From: Malurus cyaneus samueli | Taxonomy: Eukaryota; Chordata; Aves; Passeriformes; Maluridae | DNA length: 64,000 nt | Direction: 5' to 3' | NCBI GenBank assembly: GCA_009741485.1 | Contig: CM019236.1 | Location: 42,801,791-42,865,790 of the forward strand | Shown: positions 37,761-50,200 of the stretch, piece by piece | Numbering within the stretch: the first letter of the stretch is position 1 | Layout of the letters: the number at the start of each line of letters is the position of its first letter | Position numbers and translations under genes: made by a program | Notes under the pieces: generated by a model | Databases searched by the model: none | What the model was told of the DNA's origin: nothing | The model's input: only the letters and a program-made list of their open reading frames with translations

Positions 37761-38744
37761 GTATGTATGGGAAACATTATCACTTTTTCCTTTCTGGGTG
37801 TGCATGGTCTTATATTTTGGGTACAGTCCTGGAGTTCTGCGTTTTTCACTTGACTTCCTTAAAGAGTGTGTTCTTGCTAGGCACAAAACTCGCAACGGAA
37901 GCTGGGATGCAGCTCTTCTTTCTGACCTTCCTTAGATATGAATTTAGCTCCTCATCTGTAACATGGAGGATAGAAATGAGACTCTCTGTCCTTCCTGATG
38001 TATCTGAAGAAATTACAAGTTCTTCATGCACAAAGTGTCTTGGGTTGTAAAACTGTTGCCTAGTGTGTTGGAACCTCAGTCTTTAGTGAATGACTGTATT
38101 CTGCAGTAATGCAGATTGTGGTAATTACCTTTCATTGGTGGATTCTGAAGGAACTTATGCACTAAAATTATTGTCATAGGCATTTGTGTTGTGTACCAAT
38201 GAAAAGGATGTCGGGATAAGAAGGAAAAGAGTAGAATTAAAGATCACAGGACTGAGTGATGCAACTTAGGCAGATGCATTAGGCCATTGTTCTGAGTATC
38301 TGACAGCAGCTTTTATCCCTAATGGTGTCTGCCACATTGTAGGACTATGTGGGAATTAAATGGCAACCTGGCAGATGTCTGCTATTTGTCATGACTACAC
38401 CTTTGAGCTTTTTCCTCCAGGACTGCAAGTCAGTGTTGTCTTTGGTTTGAAAGGATCATTCTCTAAATAGGCACTCCCTAAATAGGCAAGAAAAATACAT
38501 AGTCTGAAAAAAAGGAACAGCAGATAACACAAAAGTCTCTCAAAGTGAGACCACCAGAGCTGATGCTGGAGGCAACTCAGCATAAAACTCCAGAACTGAA
38601 GTAAGCCTTCTGCCCCATGCTCTCAGTTTCTGTTATCGAGAGACTCTTTTTACTCCTGGATTTACTCCTGGATTTGACTCATTGTAAGTTTTGCTTTGTC
38701 AGAAAATTGTAACCACTTAGGTGTTGAGTTTCACTTTGCTGTAG

Positions 38745-39005
38745 CAAAGTTAATCAGCATAGCTTTATGAAGGAGAAATCATAACCTGACCCAACATGAT
38801 AGTCTTACACGATGAGATGTTTGGTGTGATTGATGCGGGGAGAGCAGTAGATGTTGTTTATTCTTCACTTTGGCAAGAATTCTGACATAGTTTCCTCTAA
38901 CATCCTTGTAGACAAACTGATGAAATGGATTAGGCAATTGACAGTGAGGTGGTTTGGCTGAACAGTCGAGTTCTAAGGGTTGTGATCAAGACACAGTATC
39001 AGTTT
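38745..39005 (+). mobile_element. Old CR1-type LINE fragment (reverse transcriptase region)
   Basis: Words in order: a block for 'xVNQHxFMKEKS' (about 38748-38790), 'GRAVDVVY' with a decayed 'LDFxKAFD' (38850-38895), 'DKLMKW' (38915-38930) and 'TVRWFG..NSRVLRVVI' (38940-38990). These match the finger and early palm region of CR1 ORF2, of a subfamily different from the copy that starts at 39570. Frameshifts are present and the catalytic part is missing. Confidence 0.7.
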
Positions 39006-39007
39006 TG

Positions 39008-39042
39008 AACAGAGCAATCATGCACAGAACAATCATGCGCAG
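39008..39042 (+). repeat. Imperfect tandem duplication, unit about 16 bp
   Basis: The string AGAGCAATCATGCACAG is followed directly by an imperfect copy (AACAATCATGCGCAG). Probably slippage. Confidence 0.6.
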
Positions 39043-39871
39043 AGCAAGCCATGTACTTGCTCTCTGAAGGGGGTCTTGGACAACTTGGAAGATCATGGAG
39101 TTTCTTAGCTTTGAGTCCTTGACACAAAGCTTATTTTCTATGACTTCTAGAAGCTTGGTGAGTTGGGATGAAATGTAGACTGGAGTGTTAGATGTTTTTG
39201 GAAAGACTGATGGAGGAGTAGATTGTTGTGGGATTTTTTTTCTGTTTTCTGTTTTATTCTGTTAGCAGTTTTATCATGGTGATATTCCTCACGTATCTCA
39301 GGACAAATGAGAGACCCAATATAGCCCAGGAAACAAAAGGTGTCATCTTCACTAGTCAGAGTCTCAAACAGCATTTGAGATGCGCAGTTCAGATAAGTGA
39401 TCAATACTGCAGAAATGCTCATCTAAGCAGGCAAGTTGTGGCAACAACTTCAGTTACGTGAGAGAAATGGTAATTCAAGGTGCTGGTGTGCAGTGCTGTG
39501 TTACTTTCACACTTGGCAGAAATTTCACAGACCATATTGAACTGTCAAGACACCATTTCAAGGATGTGCGAGCAGGCAATTCCAAAATGTTGAAAGTCAA
39601 ACAGATGAGGCAGAAGGCTAACTGGGATGTCCTTCTGGAGCTGAGGCCAAATAGGAAGGTATGTGATGGATGGAAGCAAGGTCAGGTGATGTGGAGAAAG
39701 ATACTGCTCACCAGTGTAGCAAGAAAAATCATGTGGACAGATCTCAATTGGAGTTGAAGCTGGCTAGAACGATGAGAGACAATAAAAAGAGTTAAAAAAT
39801 ATAGTAATGGCACAAGGCAGTGTGAAAACAACATCAGCACATTACAGGAGGAGTATTGCTGTCTCACAAAC

Positions 39872-40333
39872 ATGGACAGGGCCAGAGCCAAGGTGCTTAA
39901 TGCAGTCTTTACCTCTGTGTTCAACACGGGTGACAGACCAGGGGGATCTCATTGTCCTGAGCTGAGGACCATGACTGAGAGTGATCAGCTCCCAGTTAAC
40001 CTTGACATTGTGTGGGACCTGCTGCTTCAGCTGGATCCCTGCAAATCTATGGGGCCTGAGGAGATCCATCTGAGAAACCTCAAAGAGCTGGCTGATGTCA
40101 TTGCAAAACTTCTCTCAGTGATATTTGAACACTCTGGAGAGATCCCAATTGACTGTAAACTGCCTAGTGTTCCACCTGTTTTCAAGAAGGGCACAAAGGA
40201 TGATGCTGGAAACAACAGGTGTGTCAGTCTAACTTTGGTGACTGGTCAAATTACAGAGAAAATTATTCTGGGAGATATTGAAAAATACCTGAAGGACACT
40301 GTAGCCGTCATCACAGCGAGCACAGCTTCATGA
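39872..40333 (+). pseudogene. CR1 ORF2 remnant, part 1
   Basis: A 153-codon open stretch inside the CR1 copy. From residue about 50 it follows CR1 ORF2: 'LDPCKSMGPEEIHLRNLKELADVIAK' in two parts, 'IPIDCKLPSVPPVFKKGTK', and 'ITEKIILGDIEKYLKD'. These are the segments just before and within the reverse transcriptase fingers. It has no start signal of its own and stops before the palm, so it is a transposon relic and not a host gene. Confidence 0.85.
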
Positions 40334-40423
40334 GAGTAAAGTCCTGCTCATCCAACCTGATTTACTTTCATGACAGGGTAATCTACTTAGTTGATCAAGG
40401 GAAGCCAGTTAATGTAATCTTCT

Positions 40424-40789
40424 TTGATTCATAAAGCTTTCAATACTGTCTGTCTTAGGATTCTTCTGGAGAAAATGTCCAGTGCACAGCTGGATAAACA
40501 CATCATGTGGTGGGTGAGCAGCTTGCTCATGGGTTGGCCTCAAAGGATTACAACGAATGGGATGACATCAGACTGGGGAACTGTCACTGGTGGGGTTCCA
40601 CAGGGCTCCGTCCTCAGCCCTGTGCTCTTCAACATCTTCATAAATGACTTGGGTAGAGAACTGAAAGGGATACTGAGCAAGTTTGAAATGATACAGAACT
40701 GGGAGAGGCTATGGACTCCTTTGAAGGCAGGAAGGCCCTTCAGAGAGACCTTGACAAATTACAGGGCTGAGCAATCACCAGCCATATGA
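40424..40789 (+). pseudogene. CR1 ORF2 remnant, part 2 (RT palm without catalytic block)
   Basis: A 121-codon open stretch. It has 'KAFNTVCLRILLEKM', the decayed first palm aspartate region, then 'GVPQGSVLSPVLFNIFINDLG', the nucleotide-binding block. The FADDTKL block with the two catalytic aspartates should follow within some 15 residues after 'LSKF' and is absent; the sequence passes straight to thumb-like 'IQNWERLWTPLKAG'. The element could not have encoded an active enzyme in this form. Confidence 0.85.
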
Positions 40790-43700
40790 GGCTTGACAAG
40801 GAAAAGTGCTGGATTCTGTGTCTGGGATGGGGCAGCCTGGGAATGAGATGGTGGAGCGCAGTGCTATGGAAAGGACCTGGGTGTCCTGGTCAATGGCAAG
40901 TTGAACATGAGCCAACAGTGCCCTGGCAGTCAGGAGGGCCACCCGTGTCTGGGAGCATCAGGGACAGCATTGCCAGCCGGGCAAGGGAGGGGATTGTCCC
41001 GCTCTGCTTTGCACTGGGCAGCCCCAGTGTGAGTGCTGGGGGCAGTTCTGGACCCCTCAGTACAAGAAAGATACAAAGTGCCAAAGCCTCCAAAGGAGTG
41101 AAGTGAAGTCCCTTAAGGGGAAGCTGTATGAGGAGCTTGTGGTCCCTTAGTGAGTTCAGCCTGGAGGAGACAGAGGGAGAGACCTCAGTGCAATTACAGC
41201 TTCCTCAGAAGGGAGTGAGGAGGGGCAGGCACTGATCTCTTTTCTCTGGTACTCAGTGACAGGACATGAAGGAGCACGTGAAGTTGTGTCAGGGTGGTTT
41301 AGATTGGGTATTAGAAAAATGGTTCTTACCCAGAGGGTGGTTGGGCACCGGAACAGCTCCCCAGAGAAGTGGTCACAGCACCAAGCCTGACGGAGTTAAA
41401 GACGCATTTGGACAATGCTCTCAGGCACAGGGTGTGTCTTGGGGATGGTCTTGTGCAGGGCCAGGAATTGGACTGGATGATCCTTCCAACTCAGTTTTTT
41501 CTATTATCTGAGGCTGTGAAGAGAACCAAATAAAATCTAAGTGTTGAGCTGTATGAAAATTATGAATGGAAGCTTCATATTATTCTGAGGGTTTCCTGAC
41601 GTTCCCTTCAGAACAGTGTCCTGTTAGGGTCAGCAGGAGGTGTTGAGAGAGCTTGCTGTATGGGGTTAAATGAAAAGCGCAAGAGGTTGGTGAGGTAGGA
41701 TATTGTAATTGTCTCTTTCAGACTGAGACTGCATGCCAGACCTGGTGTCTGTGTACAAAAGGCCATGCTGGTGCATCTCAAGAAACGCATCAAAAGGGCG
41801 TGCGAGTCCGTAAGGTAGCAGCATAGTGCCATTAGGAAGGAAGAAGCCATTTTCCTTTTTTGTAGGTGCTCACAATTCCTTTTTGTTCACACACTGACGA
41901 TTCCTTCATTCTTGTTCCTGATGAAAGACAAGTGAGATGGAGGGGAGGTGAACCAGGAAGTGACTGGTCTTTGTTCAGGGATTCAGCCAGTAGCATTTCT
42001 TTTTGATGGTATCTTTGTTTACACACACCAAGGAAGGAGAAATTCTCATTGCTGGCTCTCTGAGGAAGTACTGCATCAGATTGCAAAGAATTTTTTGCTC
42101 AGTGCACAAAACTTATAGTTAGAGAAAGATCTTTTGAGTGCTGTCAGGTGAGAAGTGAAACCAGAATACTGATGAGTGGCTACCTCATTCTTCTTTATTA
42201 TGTACATTCCTCTGTCAGAGATAATGTTGCAGAGGCTTTCAAATGGTTTCAGCTTCTGTGGTTTTATTTCTTGACAGAATTCTACAATTCTTTTTCTTTT
42301 AAGGCAAAATTGGCAGCAGCTTTCATCTAACTTCAAATGTCAGGTCACCAAAAGACCAAGTTTGTTTTTGGTTGAAATCAAAGTACAAATGCATTGATTA
42401 ATTATCAGGGAAATCAAGGACCCACAAAGTCTAGGGAAAAATGGCGAGTTGCACATGTGTAGGTCCTGAATTTCTGTTCTGATTGATTTCTGACTGATTT
42501 TTCAGTCTTGAGACTCTGGTGGTGTTTACTGGATCAGTAAAAAGCAGAATTCCATATGGCAGTAAAGTTCCTCTCCCGTTTGATGATATTACGCTGTTCC
42601 CAAGCTTAGAGCACTGGCTGGCCTTTTGCAGAAGTGTCTGCTTCATGTTGTGATGAATCATCCATCAGCTCAATGCATCATCATCAGAGTTCTTCTTGCT
42701 GTTTCTCCATTTCCATTTCTATTAAATGACACATCTTACCTGCTTCATGTGTTTCTCTCTCACATTGTGGAGCTGCAGTTCCAGATATGGAAGTGATAGG
42801 AATGTTATTTATTTAATTTGTAGGTGAATTCTGTTATGATTCTGCTATGTGAGGTTTTATGTATTCAAAGGACTCTCAAAAGCCAGTCACATTATCTTCT
42901 TCCCCCACCTTATATCCCACACTCCAAAGCAGTTACCAAGCTTTTTGATTTCCTTCCCTCAAATAAGTGTTTTTACCAGAACTTTAAAATTTTGTTAGAA
43001 AATTGAAAACAATATTTTTAAATACTTTTTCCTCTGTCAGAAACATAATAGTTTGGCTACTGTTTTGCCACTTTGAAATATAAATTAACAATCAGTATGG
43101 ATGTTTACATCCACCTTTCCTGACCTCCAGCACATTGAGATTGCTGTAAATACAGTGCCTGCACCATGTCTTCAGTGGATATATCAGGGCAGGTTATTAA
43201 ACAAATCCTGTGAAGCAGATAGCTCTGTTCTCAGGACCTCCTGCCCCAACATCTGTTTTTGAGACACTGCAGGGATCTTCTGTTACAGTACCCTATTTTT
43301 ATTCCCTTGCTGAGTTGTTTCTTGGAGACCAATGCAGTTGTGGCAAACAGAGCGAAATCTTCCTGTTGGACAGGGAAAAGTCTGGTCCAGACAAGGACTA
43401 GAACAAATAGGCATGGGACACAGTAAAAGGAACTTTTCCCAGTTGAAAAACGCAAGTGTCTGGACAGACAGCGTCCTTCATCATTTGCTGTGAGTGATCT
43501 AGCAGGGGTACATGCCGTGCTGCTGTTATAGCCTTCTCATTTGTTCCTTTTTGTTAAGGTCTGGCCTTGTAGAAGATTCTCTCAGGGGCCTGGAGATGGC
43601 CCTGCTGGTACAGTCTGAACTTAGACACTGCTTTGGTATCTCCCCCTGGATAAGAAAAGCAGAAGCAAGACCTGTTGGTGGGAGAGGAGGGTTGCACAGG

Positions 43701-44134
43701 AGAGCTGTAAGCAGCCAGAGCAGGATTTTTGTTGTTCTTTATTTTAGTACACTTTATCTCCATACCTGCCTGAGCATGTAGCATCTCAGTATGTGTGAGC
43801 AGTCAGGTCTCAGCATGACTCAGGTAGCAAGCTTTCATTTGGTGGTGTTACTTGGAATGGGAGCCACTGCCCAGCAGAGCATTGGAATTTGTGTGCTGCA
43901 GAGCTGAGTGCCTCTAATTACACAGCACCCCAGGCCTCAGTCTGCCTGAAATCCTCTTTGTTTAATTTACATTAGCCACTATTGTTCAGATCCACATTAG
44001 GCAGCATTGTTCACATACGTATTGGGCTCCTGGTTTTCAGGCCAGCAGAAAGCATTAAGCTACTTAGGTGGTCTCTCAAATGCCCCCGCAGAAATTCTTC
44101 CAGACTGATAAGTGCCTTTCTTTTCATTTTCCAG

Positions 44135-44347
44135 AAAAATCGCTATGAGATTTATGTTGGCCTACTGAAAGAAGGGGTGAAGGAGCTACTGAGCGGAGGG
44201 GAGAACGATGCACCAGGACTGAAGAAATCCCACTCGAGCCCTTCTTTGAATCAGGAGTCTCCAGTTAGTGCCAAGGTGAAACGCAATGTCTCGGAGAGGA
44301 AGGACTACAGGCCAGAAACACCCAGCATTAAGCAGAAGGTCACTTAG
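44135..44347 (+). CDS. PSD3: PSD3 last coding exon: C-terminus
   Basis: The acceptor lies in a strong pyrimidine run (CTTTTCATTTTCCAG, ending 44134). Seventy codons and a TAG stop (44345-44347) follow. The sequence continues the coiled coil ([19 protein letters not shown]), then a Ser-rich tail with [11 protein letters not shown], a KRNVSERKD stretch, and ends [11 protein letters not shown]. This end is characteristic of PSD3 and separates it from its paralogues. The terminal KVT resembles a short C-terminal interaction motif, but that is only a resemblance. Total length from the alternative start is 375 residues; the long form cannot be measured here. Confidence 0.97.
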   Translation, partial: KNRYEIYVGLLKEGVKELLSGGENDAPGLKKSHSSPSLNQESPVSAKVKRNVSERKDYRPETPSIKQKVT

Positions 44348-44892
44348 GATGGAAACGACAACTAGGGGAACAGCCATGCAGCAAAGTACCGGTGGTCAAA
44401 ATTTTTTCATTTAATAACCTGTCATTCACAAAAAATAAGTGCATCTGCCTGAATGGGGTGTTAGTGACATTTTCTATTGTATATTTTGCTGTTTCTGTGC
44501 AGATTGTGGGAGATGTCTTTGCTCCTGCTTTGCTTTGCTTTGTTAATTTATCATTTAGCAATTGAAGCATCGGGACTTTTTTGTGTTGTTCTGTTTCTAA
44601 AGGAGCTGGGGGAGGGGTAGAGCGCTGTGACGTTTATTCTATCTCTTCCCCATTTATCTCCTCCCATCGGCATGTGGCTTTCATCTCTCAAGTCACTTGT
44701 CACTTTATTTACGTGGTGGGTGGGAAAAATAACTGGACAAGTGCTGCAGCGCTGTGAATGTGAGCTGTAGCTGTGAGAAAAGCTGTGCAAACATGCAGCT
44801 GCAGAAGGCTGACTAGAGGCTAGGGTGCTGGGAACATTAGTTTCCTGAGACTGTGGGGTGTGTTGGTACTGGTACTTAGCAGCAGGTGATAC

Positions 44893-44898
44893 AATAAA
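44893..44898 (+). terminator. PSD3: Candidate proximal poly(A) signal AATAAA
   Basis: A canonical hexamer 546 bases after the stop codon, followed by a T/G-rich stretch (CACTGTTGCATATTGTTACTG) within about 40 bases. It could end a short 3' UTR form. Confidence 0.4.
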
Positions 44899-46799
44899 TA
44901 GTCACTGTTGCATATTGTTACTGCATTGACCCTGGGCACACCAGTGCGAAGGAATGAAACCTGGAAACCTCTGGCAATGCTTGGATGACAGCATTGGAAT
45001 AATCTGTTTGCTTCCTTCCAGGCAGAGAGCCTTCTCCTGAGTTTGCAGGCTGGAAGGCATCCAAACCCACGACTGTCTTCTGCAGTTAGGAATTTAGGGA
45101 TTACCCAGTTGGAATGGCTATCTGGGCTTCACATTTATTTGCAGAGAAGGCTGCTGTAGATGTCAGCCATTAGCATCATATATTAATTATATATATTAAA
45201 GACAAAGGGCCTCTGTGTAGTTTTTAACTATACGCTCTCACTTAGCTGCTATATAGAGCCTTATGATATATTGTGTCCTGTTGCTTCCCCTTCCAGGGGT
45301 TTCCTTGTTGGTGTGCACAGAGAGCCGCTTTCAATTCCTCTCATAGTGACAAAGCACTTTGCCTGTTTTCTTCAGAAAGGGATTCTCCTCAGTTCTCCAT
45401 TTTCCTCCTTTTGCTCACATATAGGTGGAAGAGGCTGGTGCCTCCTCACAGTTTCTGCTTACCCTGTGCCAGGCTTTCCAAGGGAAGCACAGGACAGGGA
45501 CAGACCTGCCTACCATGGGTAGAAGTTTTCATACCTGATTGTGCCATAGACTCTTGGGGTGACCAGCAGTTTTCAGGCACAAGAGAACAAAAAGATGATG
45601 TAGATATAATTTTCCTGCTTCCCAGCCCCTGTTGCCTGGGCGTGTCATCGCTCTGCAGAGAGTGCTGGCTCTCTCCTTACCTAACCTGTTACCTGAGTTT
45701 TAATCCCAGGTTTGATACTGACCCACAGGGTGAACTTGGACAGGTCTCTCTCATTTCGTGTCATGCTTTTCCTATATGGAGTAGTACAACCAAACTGGTC
45801 TTGCCCACAGAGCACCTTGGGAGGGAAGTTGAGGGCAGCGAAATAGTTTCTGGCTGTTCTTTCTGCTTGGCACAGGACAGACTTCATGATGAATGCAATT
45901 CTTAATGAATATAGAACTGTCAAGATCAATGCAAGGACTGTTTAGAAATGCACTGGTGTTTTCAGCCCAAGCAGTCAAAGGGCCGCATATCAAAAAATTG
46001 CCACCTGAGTGGATGTGTGCTCTGCCAGACTTCCCAAGGGATCCAAGTCAATTCATCTAGCTTATTGAGCTGCCAGTGCAGTGGGCAGAACTGGCAGTGG
46101 TCAAAGAGAAAAGGTCCTTAACAGGCACTGCATAGCTTGCCTCCCCCACCAAATACCACCATGCAACAGCTTTTCTGGTGTTGTGCTGGCTGTTGACTGT
46201 AACAAAGATGTTGCACTCTCAGATGTGAGATTTTGGGGTAAATTGATGCTTGCAGCTGCTGCCTGGCAGCAAAACCAGATGAGTCTGTTTTCACCAGTGA
46301 TGTTGGATGCACATCCATCTGGCATCTGCCATTAAGAGTGGCCACTTTGTGCTAGAAGTCAGGAGGTTGGCTCCTAACTGTGGCAATATTGCTAAAAGCT
46401 GCAGAGGCCTGAATAGAGATTGGCAATGCTTCCCAAGTGCTGGGGCTTTAGAAGTTGTGCATTCCTGCTAAGGTGGAGTTAGCATTTAGTTCTCTTCCTC
46501 AAGAGGAGAGATGCCTTTGCTTCTGGAGCCAAAGTGATATGGTGCAGCTTGTTTGGGGGGACTCAGAGAGATACATGATAATCTTCATTGGGAGGGACTG
46601 TTTGGAGTAATTCAGAGTGGTATATCAACAGCTCCCCTCATGGAGTGGAAACAAAGATAGATCCCTGCAGCTGTTTGTCATGCTCTGGAGGTTGAAAATG
46701 AACAAGCATAACCGAAAGAAGAAATTCAATTTGGGAAAGCCAGACGCACACTTGGAAAGAAAACTTGACCTTTCATCATTAAAAAATGGTATTCCCCAA

Positions 46800-47225
46800 T
46801 TTTGAGTTCCCACTGAGACTCTCCAAACTACAGGCTGCTTGCTTGCTCTCNCCACCCGCTCCCCATCCTTGCAGTGGACTGGAGAGGAGACCTGGAGGCA
46901 CAAAAGGTGAAGATCACAGGTTGAGATAAAACCAAATTACTGGGAGCAGCAAAGAGATAAGAAAATGTACAGTAACAGCAACAGTATTAATAAGAGTATA
47001 TTAGTAACAAGAATACTTACCACGCAGAGCCCAACAATAGCCAGCCACTCATTTCCTGATACCCCAGCTTGGGTGGGAGTTCCTGGAAAATGACATGAGG
47101 TGGTATAGAACAACCTTCAGGTACAAGCCATGCCCCCATCTGGCTACTGCAAAATTTAACCCTGTCCTGGCCAGAACCAGTACACTGTCTCATATAACAG
47201 GAGGATACATGCAGCAGAAATAAAA
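46800..47225. mobile_element. Probable avian ERVL-type LTR-derived fragment
   Basis: The block has the arrangement I associate with LTRs of bird endogenous retroviruses of the ERVL group: a run with CAGTAACAGCAACAGTATTA (46972-46991), a 'CTTACCACGCAGAGCCCAAC' part (47018-47037), a 'GATACCCCAGCTTGGGTGGG' part (47058-47077), and 'TTTAACCCTGTCCTGGCCAG' (47154-47173) followed by a 'CACTGTCTCAT' part. No internal coding region is present, so it would be a solo or partial LTR. Ends, strand and target duplication were not determined. It carries an ambiguous base at 46851. Confidence 0.55.
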
Positions 47226-50200
47226 AAACAAAAAAGGTGCAGATCCGTAAATGGCTCTGCTTGACTGTCAGGATTGGGATGACTATAAGATCTTTTTGAA
47301 GGCAGACTAGAGCATGCTTAGCAAACCTCTTGTGATAATGGAGTGCAGTGCTTTAAAAGGCAAAGAGATGACATTTAACTTCTTTTTTTCCCTGGCTTTT
47401 AAAGTATTTTGGTTGCTGTAGATTCCAGTTAAATTGCTAAGCTCAAAAAAAAATTACTCTTGTTAAATGCATTTTCCAGCTTTGACACAGAAAGTGGGTA
47501 ATTCCTCTTCAAAGTCATTGCAGAAAAGATGATTTGAAGCAATAGGAAAACTCGAAAAGTGAACTGCAAAAAAGATTTTTTTTTCATTATTTATTATCTA
47601 TTTCCATGTAGACTTGTAAATGGATTAGGGTATGTTTTTTAAGTCTCATCTGGGCTTATAAAATGCAGTTTTTCACTACATTTTTTAGTCATTAAATGTT
47701 TTATTGAGCTTGGAACACTCTTACTGAGACTGCTGAGGCATGCAGATTAGTGTACTCAGAATTTATAGGTTCAGCTCCAGTTTTAATTAATGCCATTTTG
47801 CTCTGTTGCTTTACAATTTATAAGCATCTCAGGCACTCATGTAGAAATGCATGCTTTGGAGACCAAGGGAAAAAAGTGATCTTGTGAAAGTCTAACACTG
47901 CTGCCCTCCCTTGGGAATAGGATCATCTGTCAATCAGCACCACAATTTGTTTTTTTTTTTTTTTCCTCCTGATGGTACTGGAGGGTGTGGCAGGTTTGCA
48001 GTAGGTCAAAGTGGAGCATCTCCTTGAGTGGCATCATTAAGGGTCTGGCCAGGTAGCTTTGCATGGTGCCCTGCACCCTTCCCGTTTTCACTGAAATGTT
48101 TTCCTTTAGGAGAGATTAGTGCTTGGCCTCAGCAACTGAGGAGCTCTGGTATTAATATGTAAGGATATTCTGCTGATTTACAGCCCTCCTCTGGGACTTG
48201 AGCTGCAAATTACTGGAGCAGCCTGCAGCTTTCTGGGTGTTCTCAGTGCGAGCAGGAGTTACTGGCTGGCCGCCACAGGCATGTGTGCATGTGAGAGAGC
48301 CTTTGCATTGGTGAAGCAGGGAGCTGTCATCCTTCCTTGTCACCCTCCCTGCTCCAGAGTGCTATAACTGCTGAGGCTGAGTCTCTGGCCACATGTTGAG
48401 AGGGGAGCAGGACTGGGGCCAACACCTCGTTGCTTCCCCTTCCTTAAGGTGCAGACAGTGTTCTGGAGGGACCCACCCTGCTCTGAAGCATTGCTGGCTT
48501 GCTCACCCTGCAGGGCTGAGCCATCTGCTATCCCCAGCTATGGAAGGAGAGACAGGAAAGGGCCTCACTAGTCTGCACCTGACAGCAGGGAGGTGGTGGA
48601 GAAGGGGAAAATTGCCTTTCCCGCTTCCACTAAGCAACCAAAGTAGGCGAGATACTCTCCTGAAGCTAAAACCACTCTCTCCTCTGTGAGTCAGCAGGAT
48701 GGTTTTTGTTCATCTGCGGCTGCAAAAGAGACTCCCTGGACTGCCTGTGTGTTTGTGTGCATCTTGCAGATAAATTACGCATGAACCAGTGATCATGACT
48801 ACAGCTTCTAAATCCAGTATTTATGTTGTGTCTTTAATTGATGTAGAGAGATAAGTCAGCCAGCAGAGTGATTAATGCAGCAGAGTTGTGCGGGAGCGCT
48901 GTTCAGCTGTGTTTCCAGCTCAGACAGTTTTCCATCTAGTCTTTTGAAAATGGTTACCAGAAACTTACTAATGTTTAGTAACAGCTCATCACTAAAATTC
49001 TTTTCCTCGATCCTGTCTACTCCCAGGTTGCAGTCTGTCCATGTTAAGGGGCTCTCCTGGAGGGCACTGCTCAGCACAACCTTGCTTTGAGCAGGAGTTT
49101 GGCGTAGCAGACCTCCAAAAACTGGATTTGTTCAGTCAATTTCCACAGCTCCAGTGCCTTTGGGTAACAAGGCTGGTTGCTCTTCTGTCTTGAAAAAGGC
49201 AAAATTTTTGCCTTTCTCCAAATTAGGTTCTTGCTTGATTAGAGCAGGCCATTCCATGCGGAGGTGGTTATGGCAGTGCAGGAAGTCAGAGATGACAGGG
49301 TTATCATCAGACTTCTCGGAGGCATTGCATGGCAACGTTCTCCTTGAAAGCAGGAAAGGTTTTTCTCTGCAGATGGCATATTGCTTACTGTGTCTGCATT
49401 CTCCATTTCTAAATGAATTTTGGTCTTATTGCAGTTAGTCTGACAGCTCCTCCTCCTTTTCTGTCAAGCTGCTCTTGTCTGTCATCTTAGCACCTCAGCT
49501 GCTTCTGTATAACAGGTCTGTTTCCTTCCATGCTTGCAGAAATCCAGAAAATTTGACTCTCCCATCTTGCATTGAGAAAACCTGAAGCAGTTCTGCATTG
49601 AATGGATAACCTTGTGAACAGCTTTTTCACTCTGCTTGTTGGTAGCCCGTGTTTCCAGCCACAGTTATAACTGGGAGGTGTGAGACCAAGTTTCAGACTG
49701 CTGTGATCCTCTAGTCATATGCTGCAGGGCTGCAAATTCCCCCCTCCCACGCTCAGACCAGGCACTTGCAACATTCCTACTCTTCTAGTATCCAGGATGT
49801 TGGAAACGCTGGCTGCTTCTGCAGAGGCAAAGTCGGTATTGACATCTTGTGTCAAGCAATCTTCCAGCTTGCGGCTTGTTTAAATTTTCTCCAGTGTTGC
49901 TCTCCCCAGGCTCTGAGACCCCACATCTGCTCTGAGGGGGCAGTTAAGAAGTCGACGTTTCTCATCAGAGCAACAACCATTGCTCCTCAGCATGTGTTCC
50001 TGGCATCTGGTATCCAGGCTGCCTAGAGGGATGAACCGTAGAAGCTGTCTCAGAAAGAGCTAGTCTGCAGCTTGTGCTTTTTAAATTATATTTTTAGTGC
50101 ATGCAGAAGGAGTATGCCTGGCCTCTCCAGTCTCCCAGAGCTCTCTCAGCAGCATAGGTGTGGCATTGTGAGCTGCTTCACCCGGTCTTTTACTGTGGGC

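Larger units (their letters stand above)
39570..41512 (+). mobile_element. CR1 LINE, about 1.9 kb, 5'-truncated, inactive
   Basis: This is the longest transposon copy in the window. The 5' part reads through an endonuclease C-terminal and linker region. A 153-codon frame at 39872-40333 then carries the pre-RT and finger region (MGPEEIHLRNLKELADVI, then VPPVFKKG). A second frame at 40424-40789 carries GVPQGSVLSPVLFNIFINDL, the hallmark block of CR1 reverse transcriptase. After 'LSKF' near 40685 the expected FADD catalytic block is missing and the frame jumps to thumb sequence. The 3' part (40800-41512) is typical CR1 untranslated sequence ending in a degraded TTCTATTAT tail. It lies in the PSD3 sense orientation. 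Confidence 0.9.
37761..44134 (+). other. PSD3: PSD3 intron with two CR1 copies
   Basis: The 6.4 kb last intron contains an old CR1 fragment (38745-39005) and a younger, longer CR1 copy (39570-41512), both on the + strand. The remaining sequence shows no exon. The direct repeat around 39008-39042 lies just after the older CR1. Confidence 0.75.

Noticed and set aside
45273..45905. 210-codon + strand ORF after the PSD3 stop
   Set aside because: Lies in the 3' UTR region, no motif, and overlapping open frames in the alternative frame; no splice link to PSD3.
46851..46851. Ambiguous base N (also at 59733)
   Set aside because: Single unresolved base calls; no biological meaning can be drawn.
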